Assembly: GCF_025024155.1 (NCBI RefSeq)
Contig: NW_026251813.1
Span: 37,080-101,079, forward strand
DNA from: Gamsiella multidivaricata
Lineage: Eukaryota > Mortierellomycota > Mortierellomycetes > Mortierellales > Mortierellaceae
Direction: 5' to 3'
Length of the DNA stretch: 64,000 bases
The position numbers and the translations under genes are program-made. Of this stretch, positions 12,660-24,261 are shown piece by piece (position 1 is the stretch's first letter; every line of letters begins with the position of its first letter). The notes under the pieces are model-generated. The model searched no databases and was not told the DNA's origin. It was given only the letters and a program-made list of their open reading frames with translations.

Positions 12660-13652
12660 CTTACAGGCTGCGTGTTTTTGTCCTGACTTGTGAAGGCTGA
12701 CGTGAAAGCCCTCGGACGGTATTTGTGGCCAGTGGTGTATCTTTGAAATCTGTTTTCCGCAGACGAAAGAGAGAGAGAGAGAGAGAGAGATAGTGTGTGT
12801 GTGTGGGTGAGGAAAAGATGAGAAGGAAGAACAAACGTTTAAATTTTAACGGCTAGGGGTTGCTCCATGTTAGGCTTTCCCGCCCCTTTAATGTCGTTGC
12901 AGCGGCCTACGGGCCTACATATGCCGCACACAGCCACATATCTCTAATTGCACAATCTCTAATTGCATACGCCCTTATTTGCACATGCCCTTTATTTGCA
13001 CGCCCTCTTCACCTGCACGACTGCTCCTTTTTACCACTGCACTATTTTTGTCCAGGCTGCGCCCAAACCCGGCCGGCTCCTGAACGCTCTCCATCTCATC
13101 TATACCCCGTTCGCGCTCTCCATCTACATTTACCCCTAAGTATTAGTCAGCGCGGCACCGACCTAGGCCCCGCTTCTAGTATAAAAACGCGATGCCTACC
13201 ATGAAGAATAAAGCGGTTCCGAACACCCAGAGAAAGACATACTACCTTTTGCGACTTGACTGAAGTTTATTTCACTTGCCCGTTTTCCCTCCTACCCTGA
13301 CCTCTATCTACCTATCTAGCTACCTTACACCCCGCCCATCTACCTTACCCACCTTGCACTTATCTTGCCTACCCCATCCACCCCTTGCCTTCCCTATAAG
13401 CCTACCCTATCTTGCCCCGACTCCGATTACCCGTAACATCGTTGACAAAAATTAAAATGATTGTGTATCCAAAGCCCGTTGCATCGAAGACCGCCTGTTG
13501 CACTTGGCGATGTTCTCTCGTGTGCCACTCTATGATCTTAACCAGTGGGGGTACCCATCGTCCTTGATTCGGTCTACCCTGTTTTGAATCATTCGTGTCA
13601 CCAAACACCGATACCCTGTATTTATCTTGACTTCGTTGTTATGTAAATGGGC
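12660..13652. other. Spacer between Fanzor and transposase
   Basis: About 990 bp without a gene. It holds a (GA)n/(GT)n microsatellite (12769-12804), a twice-repeated ctctaattgca motif near 12950, a TATAAAA at 13180 followed by AATAAA at 13207, and a C/T-rich stretch 13270-13420. The TATA plus AATAAA spacing resembles an LTR R-region, but no second LTR or clear TG...CA ends were found. Confidence 0.4.
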
Positions 13653-15929
13653 TTATGATTCGAACATTTGATTTTCTGATATTCTACGGTGTGATTTGTA
13701 CTGTTTCACTGCTCGCTCTGCAGCCTCCATTGGCAGTCCCTTCCTGTAAGTGTCTATATATCTAAATGCCTTCCAAGCATACCTTCGTATGGTTTCAATA
13801 GGCACCGAGTCCAGAGCCTCAGGGATGATTGACTGGAGACCTCGGAAGGAATAGTCGCAGTGCTTCCGGGTATAGCGCTTGCTTGCTCCCCAGTACATCT
13901 CTATGAAGTTGAGCTCACAATGAAATTTGGGATAGAAGACAATACGCTGTCCTTCCTCCCTTGCAATCTCCTCCAGTATCGAGCCCTGAGCAACAAAATC
14001 GGGCTACAGTTCTAGAATTCGTTCTACGCAACAGTCCACTCGATCAGGGTGTTTATCGTCAGCCCTACATCTCGAGCATGTTCTAGGGAGTCCATCAATC
14101 CAGAGACCTCGGTCCTTGAGAACCTCTTTCATTCCCTTGGGGTTTCCTCTTAACGCCTCGTTCGCGTAATTATCTGGAAAGACCATGGTGTAGTGGGTTC
14201 CATCTACAATGGTGTCCCGCATGACCGCTTGCTTTCCACCAGACGAAAGGTTCATCCTATTCACCACCAGTGCATCTTTGGCAACACAGTTGTGGTTTGA
14301 TGAATTATCGAACGCCCAAAGTCCAATCAGATTCGGGTGGTTCCTCTTGTGTATAGTGATCGCTTTCTTGAACTGCCGAGCCATGTCTTCAGCGGTCCAG
14401 TAGCCATCGTGAATTTTCCCTGGGTTGATGATCTCTCGAGCACGTATCACCTCGCCATTGTCATCGATCGTCTTCAAAGGTCCCTCAAGTTCGGAAAGAA
14501 ACTCACTGACCATGATGATGGACCGACCATGACCTTTCTTGCGCAACGGAAGTTGACCATCTGGATGCCAAAGCATAGAATTTCCTTCGTTCGAGTAGAA
14601 AATGCTCTCATCGTGAGTGTAAAACACTATCGCCTGTTCGCCTGCAGCCTAGAGCAAAGAGAAGTAATTTAGCGGTACGAATTAAATATCCATGAGTTAC
14701 CTCCTAATCGCAACAAGCACTTACCAGAGTGGGCTCGATGATCTTTGTTTGATCGTTGGCGTCTACGGTTATCATCCTCTTCTCGTACTTCTCCATTCGT
14801 ACAAGAAAAATCTCCCGATACTCTTTCACGTCAGGTCGCTCATGGCCATCGAAATATAGGCCCTTTTTTGCCTCTGAGTATATCCAGCCCAGCGCATGTA
14901 GCCACCGACCTGCTGTTGACTCGCTGATTGAGAATTCGATGCCATTTGGTGGGAGGAAGACGTTATTGATGTGCCGCCGGAGTATCGATGGCGTGATAGT
15001 GTATTTATGGTTCAACAATATCCAGGTTCTCAACTCGTTAAAGTTATCGCCCTCGGTTAGTTGGTTCCTGGTTTTGGCATGCTTCCCTCGACGCGACACA
15101 GTGATTTCCTCATTGTTCTCCCACTGAGTAGCCCATATCATGATCCTTCGTGAAAAGTGCACGCCTCTGCCAAAACCTTTCGCCGTAACCAGAGCTGCCT
15201 TAGTCTTGCTCACTCCTGGGACCAAGCGGCGTAGGTACTGCTGGAGTGCTTGCAAATTAAAGGCCTCGTCACTGAGGGGCGGATATTTCTTGTACTTGTT
15301 ATCCAAGTAACCTTGAATTTCCAATACCATCCCTGCATTGCGGCGCACATCTACATTCCCGAAAGGTGATATTACATATATGTTAGTATTAATATATTAA
15401 TAATTTATATTATAGGCACACAGTATCCAGTTATCATACCTGAAGGTTCAAATTCCTGGACAACTCTCTTCCGGCGAGGAGCTGTCAGTGTTGGCACAGT
15501 GAACCCAAATGTAGAGAGGGGAGGGGAGCTTACTGCTGCCCTTTTGAGGACCATCTTTCGGTGGTGCAAGTTTTGCCGAGTGGTTCCATCGTAAGGCTTT
15601 GTCGTCTTCACTGAAGCAGCTGCCAATCGCATACTCGTAAGGAGTTCATCCCATTCCTCGTTATTCCTGAGAGTTCTTCTGACTGCCTGCCAATCCTCGT
15701 CATCAGTGTCGTCTTCAGCAGGTCCATCACTGTCCGATTCCGCGAGAACAGCATTCCATTCCTCAATATCGCGACTTGACTCCTGTATCTCATAGCCCGC
15801 TTTCACAGGCACATAAATGACGTTCTCCTCCTGCTGTCCTTGGTAGACTGGGTCAAGAATAGGCGGGGGTGGTTTGGGTTTTTGCGCTATTCTTCTTAAA
15901 TGCTGCGTGAGTTTCTTCACTCGAGGCAT
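13653..15929 (-). pseudogene. DDE transposase (Tc1/mariner-IS630-like) with internal stop
   Basis: Exons 15929-15440, 15350-14725 and 14648-13653 join in phase to 704 codons. The N-terminal part is acidic with a helix-turn-helix-like middle. The catalytic core shows HDES (first Asp), FDNSSNH (second Asp) and NFIEMYWG (Glu), the pattern of a DDE family common in fungi. A cysteine-rich insert (CSRC...DCC) precedes ILEL. Immediately after, TAG at 14004-14006 replaces a codon that relatives usually fill with Gln (IL-x-x-QPDF); the frame then continues open through the catalytic Glu to 13653. The single stop removes the Glu, so the product should be inactive unless it is read through or is a sequence error. 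Inverted terminal repeats could not be recognised. Confidence 0.8.
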
Positions 15930-16147
15930 TCTAAACTTAGAGGAAAGGAATGCTGACGACGATGGAGTGATGATGAGAATCACGGAAAGGGTCGGTTGAA
16001 TGGAAAATACACATGGACGCTCCAACATTAGGACTAAACGTCAATGGTGACTGCTGCGACCCAATTATTTGACAAAATCCAAAGACTGGCCTGTTGAGCC
16101 AGGCACGCGTTCTTCTCTTTTGCCTCACTCATTTCACGACCGATCCC
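15930..16147. promoter_or_regulatory. Short divergent promoter region
   Basis: Only 218 bp separate the ATGs of the transposase (minus) and CENP-T (plus), so transcription of both must start in or near this stretch. It includes the direct-repeat copy ttatttgacaaaa at 16065-16077. No individual elements can be assigned. Confidence 0.35.
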
Positions 16148-19092
16148 ATGGAACCGTCCTCGACAACACGCGCCAGGGCAGGGCTGCGTCGACCAGATTA
16201 TGGACCGATGCAGCATCGTGTGCTTCGGAGGGTCCCAGCATCACCCACTGCCAAGAAGCGGAGGACCATCGTCGACGAGAATCTACTTGACGCATTCCAC
16301 CAGGCACACATTGGAATCCAGCAGACAACAATTATCAGTACCGGTCCTGGAGGGCCTGAGAAGCCTTTGACAGAGTACTCGGACGGAAACACGCTAAATG
16401 AGGTTCAGACTCGGACAAGCATTGGTGGCGGTCGCCTATGGGCTGCCGAGGTACGTTCTCTGGCAACCTTGAGCAGACTCTGGACAGCGATACCACTTGA
16501 TAAGGAGCCTTATTAACAGCACTCTCATAAACATGGTCGCTGAATAGCAGAGCACACCGAGTCAGCCATACATACCACAGACACCGAAGCGCGAATCCCA
16601 CACGTTTATGATTGCACCAGGTTCAGGACGGAGGACGCCAAGGCGACGATCCAGATCCAGTAACCAGAACTTGAGAACGACCCCTCTCAAGGCCCTCGCG
16701 GATGCTAATCAGGCGCGCGTCAATAGACTGATATTGGAGGCGAATAAACGAGGGCGAGTAGGGCGCGACCAGCACTCACCCATGGGCATCCTCAGGACGC
16801 TAAGTAGAAGTATGTTGCACGGTCAACAAGAATCCGCATCGATTATCGTTGTATAGAGTGCAACAGCTCTATTCACCATCCCTACTTTCGTCTATCTTTT
16901 GCATGCTTCCAGTTCCAGGCTTCAACCCTCCGCCACGGCCAGCGCCGGACCGACAGCCTATCCCCGGAAGCTCTGATTGGAGAAAGCTGACACCAAAATC
17001 GCAGCGGACAAATCACATCCAAATGCCTGATGACCCTAATAACCCATTCACAAACTCTGCAGAACTGGCCCGACAGCATTATTCACATCCAAGATCAACA
17101 TCAGGGCCGGACCGCAGCGTCATATCTTCGACTGAACGACGCGCGTACGAGAGATTCAGAGATCAGAACCCGTTTCTCGATTTGGACGACTTGAACAAGC
17201 TATGGGATGAGGAAATGAGAAGGCACGGCGACGTTGCCACAGGACGGAGCTCCTTCGGCATGGGATTTTCAGATCAACAGTTCGCGATGCTGGAGGATGA
17301 GGACACAAGGGATTTCAACGTCGTGCAAGGCGATCTTACAAACCCTTTCGACATCGGACCTGCGAAAATTATGGAACGGCCGCAGCATATCGATGACATT
17401 ACAATTACATCGCAGCGTGGACTTGCAGAGAATCAATATGCTTTAGGACAAGTTCAGGATCAGTCACAGTATGTACGGACACATGGCATGGATGATCAGG
17501 ACGGTTATTTGAGCTCGTCGATCGATCAAGCGTCATTATCATTGATGGCAGAGCAAAATCGTATCAGTTTAGCGTTATCTATGTCGCAACAAGTCAACAT
17601 GGATGACGGCTGGGAGGACATTCCAGATGATGAGAATGCAGAAAATGAAGATCAAGGCGACCTTGAGCGGCAGCAACAGTTGCAGGAGGAGAATGCTCAT
17701 GCTGAGGTTCTCGAATTAGATTTGACAAGGGAGGACCGAATACGCACGGACGAGTCTATGGAGGAAGGGATCCAAGCCCCTGAGGAGATAGAGGGGAATG
17801 AGGTCTCCATGGAAGCAGGAGAAGCAGAGGAGAATGAGAACGCTGACGACCTGACTTTGGCAGACGAGGGTTTAAGCACGTACGGCCCAGCTCTGGCAGA
17901 GACGAGTATGAACGTAGACGTCCTGAATTTGTTAGACGAGGACCTCAACCCAGATGACCTGGCTCTAGCAGAGACCGACGTGAATGCAGACGGCCTGAAT
18001 TTGCTGGACGAGGAATCCAACGCAGATGATATGGCTATGGCAGGAGAGCGCATGGACGAGGATGACGATGCCTTGGCAGAGGAGGGGCCAAACGCAGATG
18101 ACCAAACATCGCCAGAGGAGATTATGGACGAAGAGGGCCAATTAATAACGGAGAATGGCCGAAATGCAGGCGAAAATATAACCAGTGCAGACGGTGAGAT
18201 TGCTATCGAGGATCCAAATGGGCGGGATACAGTCTGGGTTGATGAGGGCCAGCCAGAGTACGAAGACGGATACATGAACGTGAACGATGAGGAACACATC
18301 GAGCAGCTGGAACACGAGAGGCAACAGGGTCAGTCCAGCGTGCAGTACTTTGACGACTTCCCGAGCGAGCTAGGGATTATGTCGAACGGAAGCGTGCTCC
18401 CGACAAGCGCCCCAGCTCCCAAAAGGGTTCAAAGGTCAGTTCAGCACGGACCAATACGACTGTCTCTCCTTGCGATGATTTGGATGAAAAGAAATGCTGA
18501 CGACGTTTTACCATCAAATGCGTAATAGGTTGTCTAAGGTGGGTGTTCCAGTACCCTCCCTCCCTGCCACTCTCCAAAAAAACCTCATCCATACATTTTC
18601 GAGATCGAGAATATCGCGTGAAGCTATGGAGGTCATCCAGGAAGGGTATGCCAACGCCTGTTTTTGCTGCTCAATATCGGGAGATCTTTTATGCAAGAGC
18701 AGTTTACTAACTTAACAACTCTCGTTTCTCATTTGACAATTTACATAGCTCGCACCAATTCTTGGAGCAGGTGGCGGGCGATCTAGCCGCCTATGCAGCG
18801 CATGCTGGCAGAAGGACGATCGACGGTTCTGATGTCGAGTGCTTAATGCAAAGGTACAAGAAGGGATCATGATGGTTTGGATATTCCGAGAAGTTCATAT
18901 TGAACGATATTTGGTCAACTCACACAAATTCGCTTCAATTGTTTCGTTCACTTTATTCACTCTTGCCTTGGCAGGTTAAGGATCACGAATAACAAGGTGT
19001 CGATTGAGTCGCTACTGCAGCGCTATCTCCCGCGCGAGCTCCGCGACAAAGTCCTTTACCCCGAAGACCTACAGCGATTCCGCAGGCAATGA
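16148..19092 (+). CDS. CENPT: CENP-T inner kinetochore protein
   Basis: Six exons in phase (16148-16450, 16581-16809, 16913-18434, 18529-18645, 18749-18853, 18975-19092) give 797 aa. The last ~120 residues match the CENP-T histone fold: LPATLQKNLIHTFSRSRISR, then FLEQVAGDLAAYAAHAGRRT, VECLMQRLRITNNKVS and the C-terminal YLPRELRDKVLYPEDLQRF extension that contacts CENP-W and other CCAN parts. The N-terminal region is Arg/Lys-rich with TPRRRSRS- and TPLKAL-type phosphosite candidates. The middle is a long acidic segment with imperfect repeats around LNLLDEDLNPDDLALAETD. This layout fits CENP-T: a disordered N-terminal arm that recruits the Ndc80 complex and a C-terminal histone fold at the centromere. 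The start is the first in-frame ATG. The exon 3 acceptor (16911) is the least certain junction. Confidence 0.88.
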
Positions 19093-19598
19093 TCTTTCAT
19101 CCCCATGCTACCCTACCCTCACCTACTACGCATGTGCTTTGTTTGCTGCTCATATGTTGCACTATATACCAATCTATTCTCTTTTGTAATTTTGGCGTTT
19201 CCAGCAGTTCGTATGCTATTGCTGTTGAGCTCAATGTATCATCATCCTTCACTAATAAAATGAAATTGCTGCTTTTTGCATACATGTCATGTTGTACTAT
19301 ATGAAAATGGTTGCGGAGACCCATAATTCTCACAGGGGCACACGCGGAAGCATTAGCGGCAACAAACAGTGCCAGCCATCGACAGGTTACTGGAGTGTGC
19401 GGAGCTAGTTGATCGGAAGGAGCGTGGGTAGGAGAAGATCTTCGATGGCCGTAACCACATCGAGGAGATAGAAATGGAGCATGCAAAACATGAGCAAATG
19501 CATTTGTTGCTATAGTAGATGCTTTATGCAGGATGGAGGAATGCAAAACAGTATGAAAAACAATGCGAGAGATATTGGACATGCCGATGCTGCACCGT
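19093..19598. other. Convergent 3' spacer
   Basis: Holds the 3' ends of CENP-T and LTV1. A plausible AATAAA lies at 19254. No gene was recognised. Confidence 0.5.
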
Positions 19599-21700
19599 TT
19601 AATCCAAATGCGTAACACCCTGTCCCTTCTTCAGGTTCTTCATGACCTTCTCCTGTCGTGTCTTTTCGTTCGCAAACGCGGCCTTGGTCGCCTTCTTAGT
19701 CTCACGCCGCTCCCGCTTCTCCTGCTTGATCGCCTCTTTCCTTGCCTTCTTTTCTTCCTTTGTCTCGGCCTTGTTGCGCTTCGTTCCCAGGTTCTCAGGC
19801 TCTTCCTCTTCTTCTTCCTCAGACTCCTCCTCGTCATCACTGTTCTGCTCGCCATTCTCCGCAGCACGAGCAGCGGCCTCTGCCTCTGCAACTTCTTTCC
19901 TGCGCTGGAGCGCCTTCTTTGAGAGCTTTTCTGTAACGATTGGCATGCCTGTCTTTGGGTCGATCTGTATCCTGCGGCGATGCTGCTCCTTGATCATGCC
20001 AGGGTGGTTCTCCAAATTGGAGTATGTACCTATTTAAAAATAAGGATAAAGTAAGAAAAAAACGCATTAGTAAGCTGTAAACTACGATGTCAATATTTGC
20101 TCGCCTTCAACTCGGAAGAGCAAGACGAGGCGACAACTTACTGAGAATGGTCTGAACATCCCAGTTGTCTCGCATCCTTTCAGCTCGACTCCGGAAATCC
20201 GTCTGTAGCTCTGTGGCCATATCCTCGTCCAAGTTCTTCTTTGGCCGCCTCGTACCCCCGACTGTCGTTGCGACTGACTTCTCCTCCTCGCCCTCGTCAA
20301 CCAAGAGTGCGTTACGGATAGTAGACAGCTTGTTCTCCGAAGTTGCGCCCTCTAACCGGGGAACCATCTTCGATCCCACGATCTCAAACTTGTCCAAAAA
20401 GTCATCTAGGATCGAATCAAAATCCTTGCGCAACTCCTCCGCCTTGAAATCCCGTGGCTCATCCTCATCGTCCTCATCCGACGAATCCTCCTCGTATTCA
20501 CGCTCGATCTTGTCGAATCGCTCGTCTAGAAGCGTCAGGTTCTCGTTACGGAACATGGCAGATGAAGACATGGAAAAGGTTGAAGCGGAGGCCCCAGCGG
20601 GACGACGTGAGGATCTGGAGGTTTGGCTATATCCGTCGTCGGATCCCTCAAATGACTCGTTGTCTGAGGCGTACTTTTGTGCCTTTTTAAATTTTTTGAA
20701 ATCAGCCTCCCATCCATCAGCGCCCTCTTCTTCCTCATCCTCATCATTGTACTCGTCGCCCTCGCCATCACCAAAATCAAAATCATTGCCATCTTCGTCC
20801 AACTGGTCAAAGAACGACTCGTCCAGCTCTCCGTCCACAAACGCCTCGTCTTCCAAAGCCTCCAGTGTCTCTCGAATATCAAAGGGCATGTCCGGTTGCA
20901 AACCCATGGGCACAGCACTCTGATAAACATCCGCGAAATCCAGCTCCTCTCTCGAAGGAAGGACCTCTGATGGTAGATTCAAAGCCTTCTTATTGGCGGA
21001 TTTGCTGGTTGAGGTTTGGGATTGTTCCACGGTGGCCATCTCCTGTGCAGCGTCTACGTCTGTGAACTGGATTCCGCGTGACTGAGCAGCCTTCTTCTGT
21101 TGAGCGGCAACTTTGGGGGCGGCCATGAAGACGGCGTCCGAAGTCTTGCCGATTTCCCTCATGTGCTGTGTGTAGTCGTATGAGCCGTCGTTGAAATCGT
21201 CGCCGACAAGTCCCAACAATGCTGCTTCACCGATTTTTCTGCATAGTAAAAAGTTATGTGCATTAAATAAAAGAACATGTTAGTAGGCGGCCTTCGAGTA
21301 CAGAGGTGTATGTTCCCTATTCATTGTCATCCCGGCAGGGAAACGGCGAGCATGACTCTCCTACTTACTCTTCATTCTTTCCAGTTGTGGACTTCTTTTT
21401 CTTAGCGGCTGTAAGGGTCGGCGCCTCAAGCAGCTCGACTTCCTCGTTCGCACGGTCGTAAGTGCCATAGTTGACACCATCATCGTCGCCTCGTCCACCA
21501 AAGATATCCTGATCATCATCCGAAAAGTCGTCGTGTTCCTCGCGAGGGATATTGACCTTGCCAATTAGGTTGGCAGGGATAACCTCCTTGAGCACTCGCT
21601 GGGGTGCAGACTCGTCGCGAGAAAGAGGGTCTCGCTGGGAGCGGTGGACTAGATGGAAGTGGCGGGCGTTCTTCCTGTCGATAAACTGTTTTTTACCCAT
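19599..21700 (-). CDS. LTV1: Ribosome biogenesis factor LTV1
   Basis: Three exons (21700-21369, 21238-20142, 20029-19599) in phase encode 619 aa. The start MGKKQFIDRKNARHFHLVHR is the conserved LTV1 N-terminus, followed by SQRDPL. A central acidic region with LVGDDFNDGSYDYTQHM and the exon 2/3 junction sequence ILSTYSNLENHP are also family hallmarks. The C-terminus is a charged Lys/Glu-rich helix. LTV1 is a late 40S assembly factor that binds Rps3 and Rps20, is released by casein kinase phosphorylation, and shuttles with pre-40S particles. The gene is convergent with CENP-T and head-to-tail with monooxygenase B upstream (276 bp). Confidence 0.94.
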
Positions 21701-21975
21701 GATGAAGGCGATATATGAAAGTGTTTTGCTGCTTTGTCTGCTGTTTCCTGTGCGGCTCTGTGTTGATGTCGATGAGGAAGGTTGTTGGTTGGTTGAAACG
21801 TCCGATGCAAAGATGGACGAGAATTGCCAGAGAAGGAGTGGAGACTGAACAGTGCCTGAACAAAGGTTGGCTTCGGTGGACGAACTTTTTTTTTTTTTTT
21901 GTGGCTTGAAATAACAACATTGGATGTTTGATAAAGTTGGTGGCGAAAGTAAGGTTTATTCGCGACGCGCACGTT

Positions 21976-24039
21976 TCACAACACCAGCGTCTGTTCTCCC
22001 ACGACCTTTCTTGGACCCTCTTGTGGCAGTACAGGGGAGCTGCCTCGGTTCTCGACCAAGGGGAGCCATGCCATCTGAGGCCGATACCCCAGAGTCTTGG
22101 CATTGCTCCACTGTTGCACCCAGTCCGGGACATAGTTAAAAATGACATGTCGCAGGAGTCGCTCTGTCCATGTCTACAAAACGATAAAGAGACATTACTG
22201 TCAGGATTCCTTGGGCTTCGAATCTGTATGTCCTCCCCGCAACCGGTTCTCATATGTTTGTTTATGGGTTTGCCTGATGTTTTACCTGGCCTGCTGTAAT
22301 CTTGGACATTGCATTACTGCGCTCGATTTCCATAGCAGCGCGATGGAATCGTTGCTGGCAGTAGCTTTTAAAAGCGGAGTTAATGCTGTCCGGGGGTTTG
22401 TCAGGCATGCTGAACAAGCAATTGGCAAGTACAACTACATCCTGCAATGCATTCACTGCGCCTATTGAGAGAAGAACAACGCGGTTAGAGAAGCTGTCCA
22501 ATCACCCTCGATGTTCATAAAAGTACTTAGATCCATACCCACGCCGGCACCAGGAAGCATCTACAATGTGAAGAATAATAGCACACAGTGGTGCGAGCAT
22601 GATGAGTATGCATGAACGACACGAAAGTAAGAGTTCGACAGCCTCTACTTACCTTGTGGCATGCTATAGATGATTCATAATGAGGTGTCTCATAAAAGCC
22701 TATCAGTAAACAGCACTATAGGAGCATCGATAACTGTGCGCACACGAATACAGGCGCAGTTCATACGCACCATCACCGATAAATACCGTTCGACTATGGA
22801 ACCACGTCTTGAACATCTTTTGTTCGAGAAAGACCTTCGAGATCATATCCTTGGGCGTCGCATCAAAGATTTCAGCCATATTGCTTCCCCATGGACATGG
22901 CTTGTCTCGATACAGGTCCAGCATGGTATCGTTTGCATGAGGACCCCATTCCGAGTTTCGGACCTGATGCTCTTCTGCCTCGGCCTCTGAGAGTTGGATG
23001 CTGACGAACCAGCAGACTTGATTGTCCGCAATACTACCAACACCCCACTAGTGTTATGAAGAGAAAACGAGAGCCGAGAGGCTCATGAGATTCCTGGGAA
23101 GTTCGATAAACATTCTCACAATATTGCGTGCAGTATCGCCCGGGATTTCACCTACGCTGCTACTGTCATTTCTCAGCATATGCGAAAAATGCGAAAACTC
23201 ATCCTTCAACTGAGGATACTTGTCAGGACTCTGAGGGCCAGCGACCCCAACCATTGTGACATAGCCGATAGACATGCGCTCCGGGTCTTCCTTGGGCAGA
23301 AGTCCCATCTTGTCCAACTGATCGTACAAACTGCGTCGCACACCGCTGTACGCACCATCAGCTCCAACGAGAATGTCGCCCTCGTATACCGTATCGTCCG
23401 AGCAATGGATGAACACCTTGCCGTCTTTTTCCTCCATACGATCGACCTTTTTGTTCAGGCTGTTCTTGTTCGCAGGAACCTGCTTTCGGAAGAGCTCATA
23501 CAGTCTTGGCCTAGCGAAAATCCGACTATCATATCCTGTACTATATATGAATATTGAAAGACGACACCATGCCCAATGGTTAAGGATCACCTCTTGAACT
23601 GAAAAGAAAGAGCAATGAACATTCTGCAACATACACGGGTTTTCGGCTCTTGAGGTCCATGATCCCAAGTTTCTTCCTGTCGATTCTGTAGAAATCCACC
23701 CCTAGGCAAGGCAGCGATAGCTTTTCGAATTCCTCCAGCAAACCGAGCTGTTCAAACACCGGGATGATGTTCGCGCCCATAGTCATAACGGAGCTGTTTC
23801 AGAGCACAAAGTCAAGTTGTCAGTAGGAGTTCCCGTGGTAAACCGTGGCCCCAAGATTAGCATATGAAAGATTAAGCTGGTAGCGCTTACCCAAGAGCCC
23901 GCAGTTCCGACGCTCGCTCATAGATATGATACGGGATATTGGTGCGTTCTAGAAGAATTGCTAGCAGAAGGCCTCCAAGACCAGCTCCAGCTATCAGTAC
24001 CTTGGGCAGGGTTTCTTATTTTGCATCTTCGCCTGACAT
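21976..24039 (-). pseudogene. FAD-dependent monooxygenase, paralogue B (stop at codon 8)
   Basis: All eight family exons are present with canonical splice sites: 24039-23891, 23793-23635, 23540-23156, 23047-22771, 22663-22653, 22560-22539, 22461-22286 and 22173-21976. Motifs AGAGLGG, GADGAYSGVR and IGDG-ACHK-MLPGAG are intact. The only break is TAA at 24016-24018, codon 8, before the Rossmann strand; no ATG lies between it and the GxGxxG motif. Because the rest is undamaged, this could be a young pseudogene, a sequencing error, or a gene using an upstream start that was not found. By sequence it pairs best with D (shared TGYDS and MLPGAGVG). It lies 222 bp downstream of paralogue C. Confidence 0.8.
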
Positions 24040-24261
24040 ATCTTTGATATCGTGGAGAAATGGCTGAGGAAGACAGAGTAGTGAATGAGTTCGAATTAAT
24101 GATGAAAGGTGAATGTCGATGACATTCTGATGGAGCGAGGGCAACACGGCGGTTACACTCATGCATAATCGTTGGCCGCAAGAAGATATTGGATGCACTT
24201 TGTTTATTACATGACTGTACAAGCTGCACTATCAACGCACAGCAGCCCTTGTCTCGTGCAA

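Noticed and set aside
12867..13260. Solo LTR suggested by TATAAAA and AATAAA spacing
   Set aside because: No second LTR, no target duplication, and no convincing TG...CA ends were found.
17697..18299. 200-codon Ser-rich frame on the minus strand
   Set aside because: Antisense shadow of the acidic repeat region of CENP-T.
20165..20923. 252-codon Ser-rich frame on the plus strand
   Set aside because: Antisense shadow of the acidic LTV1 coding exon; long Ser runs arise from Glu/Asp codons on the other strand.
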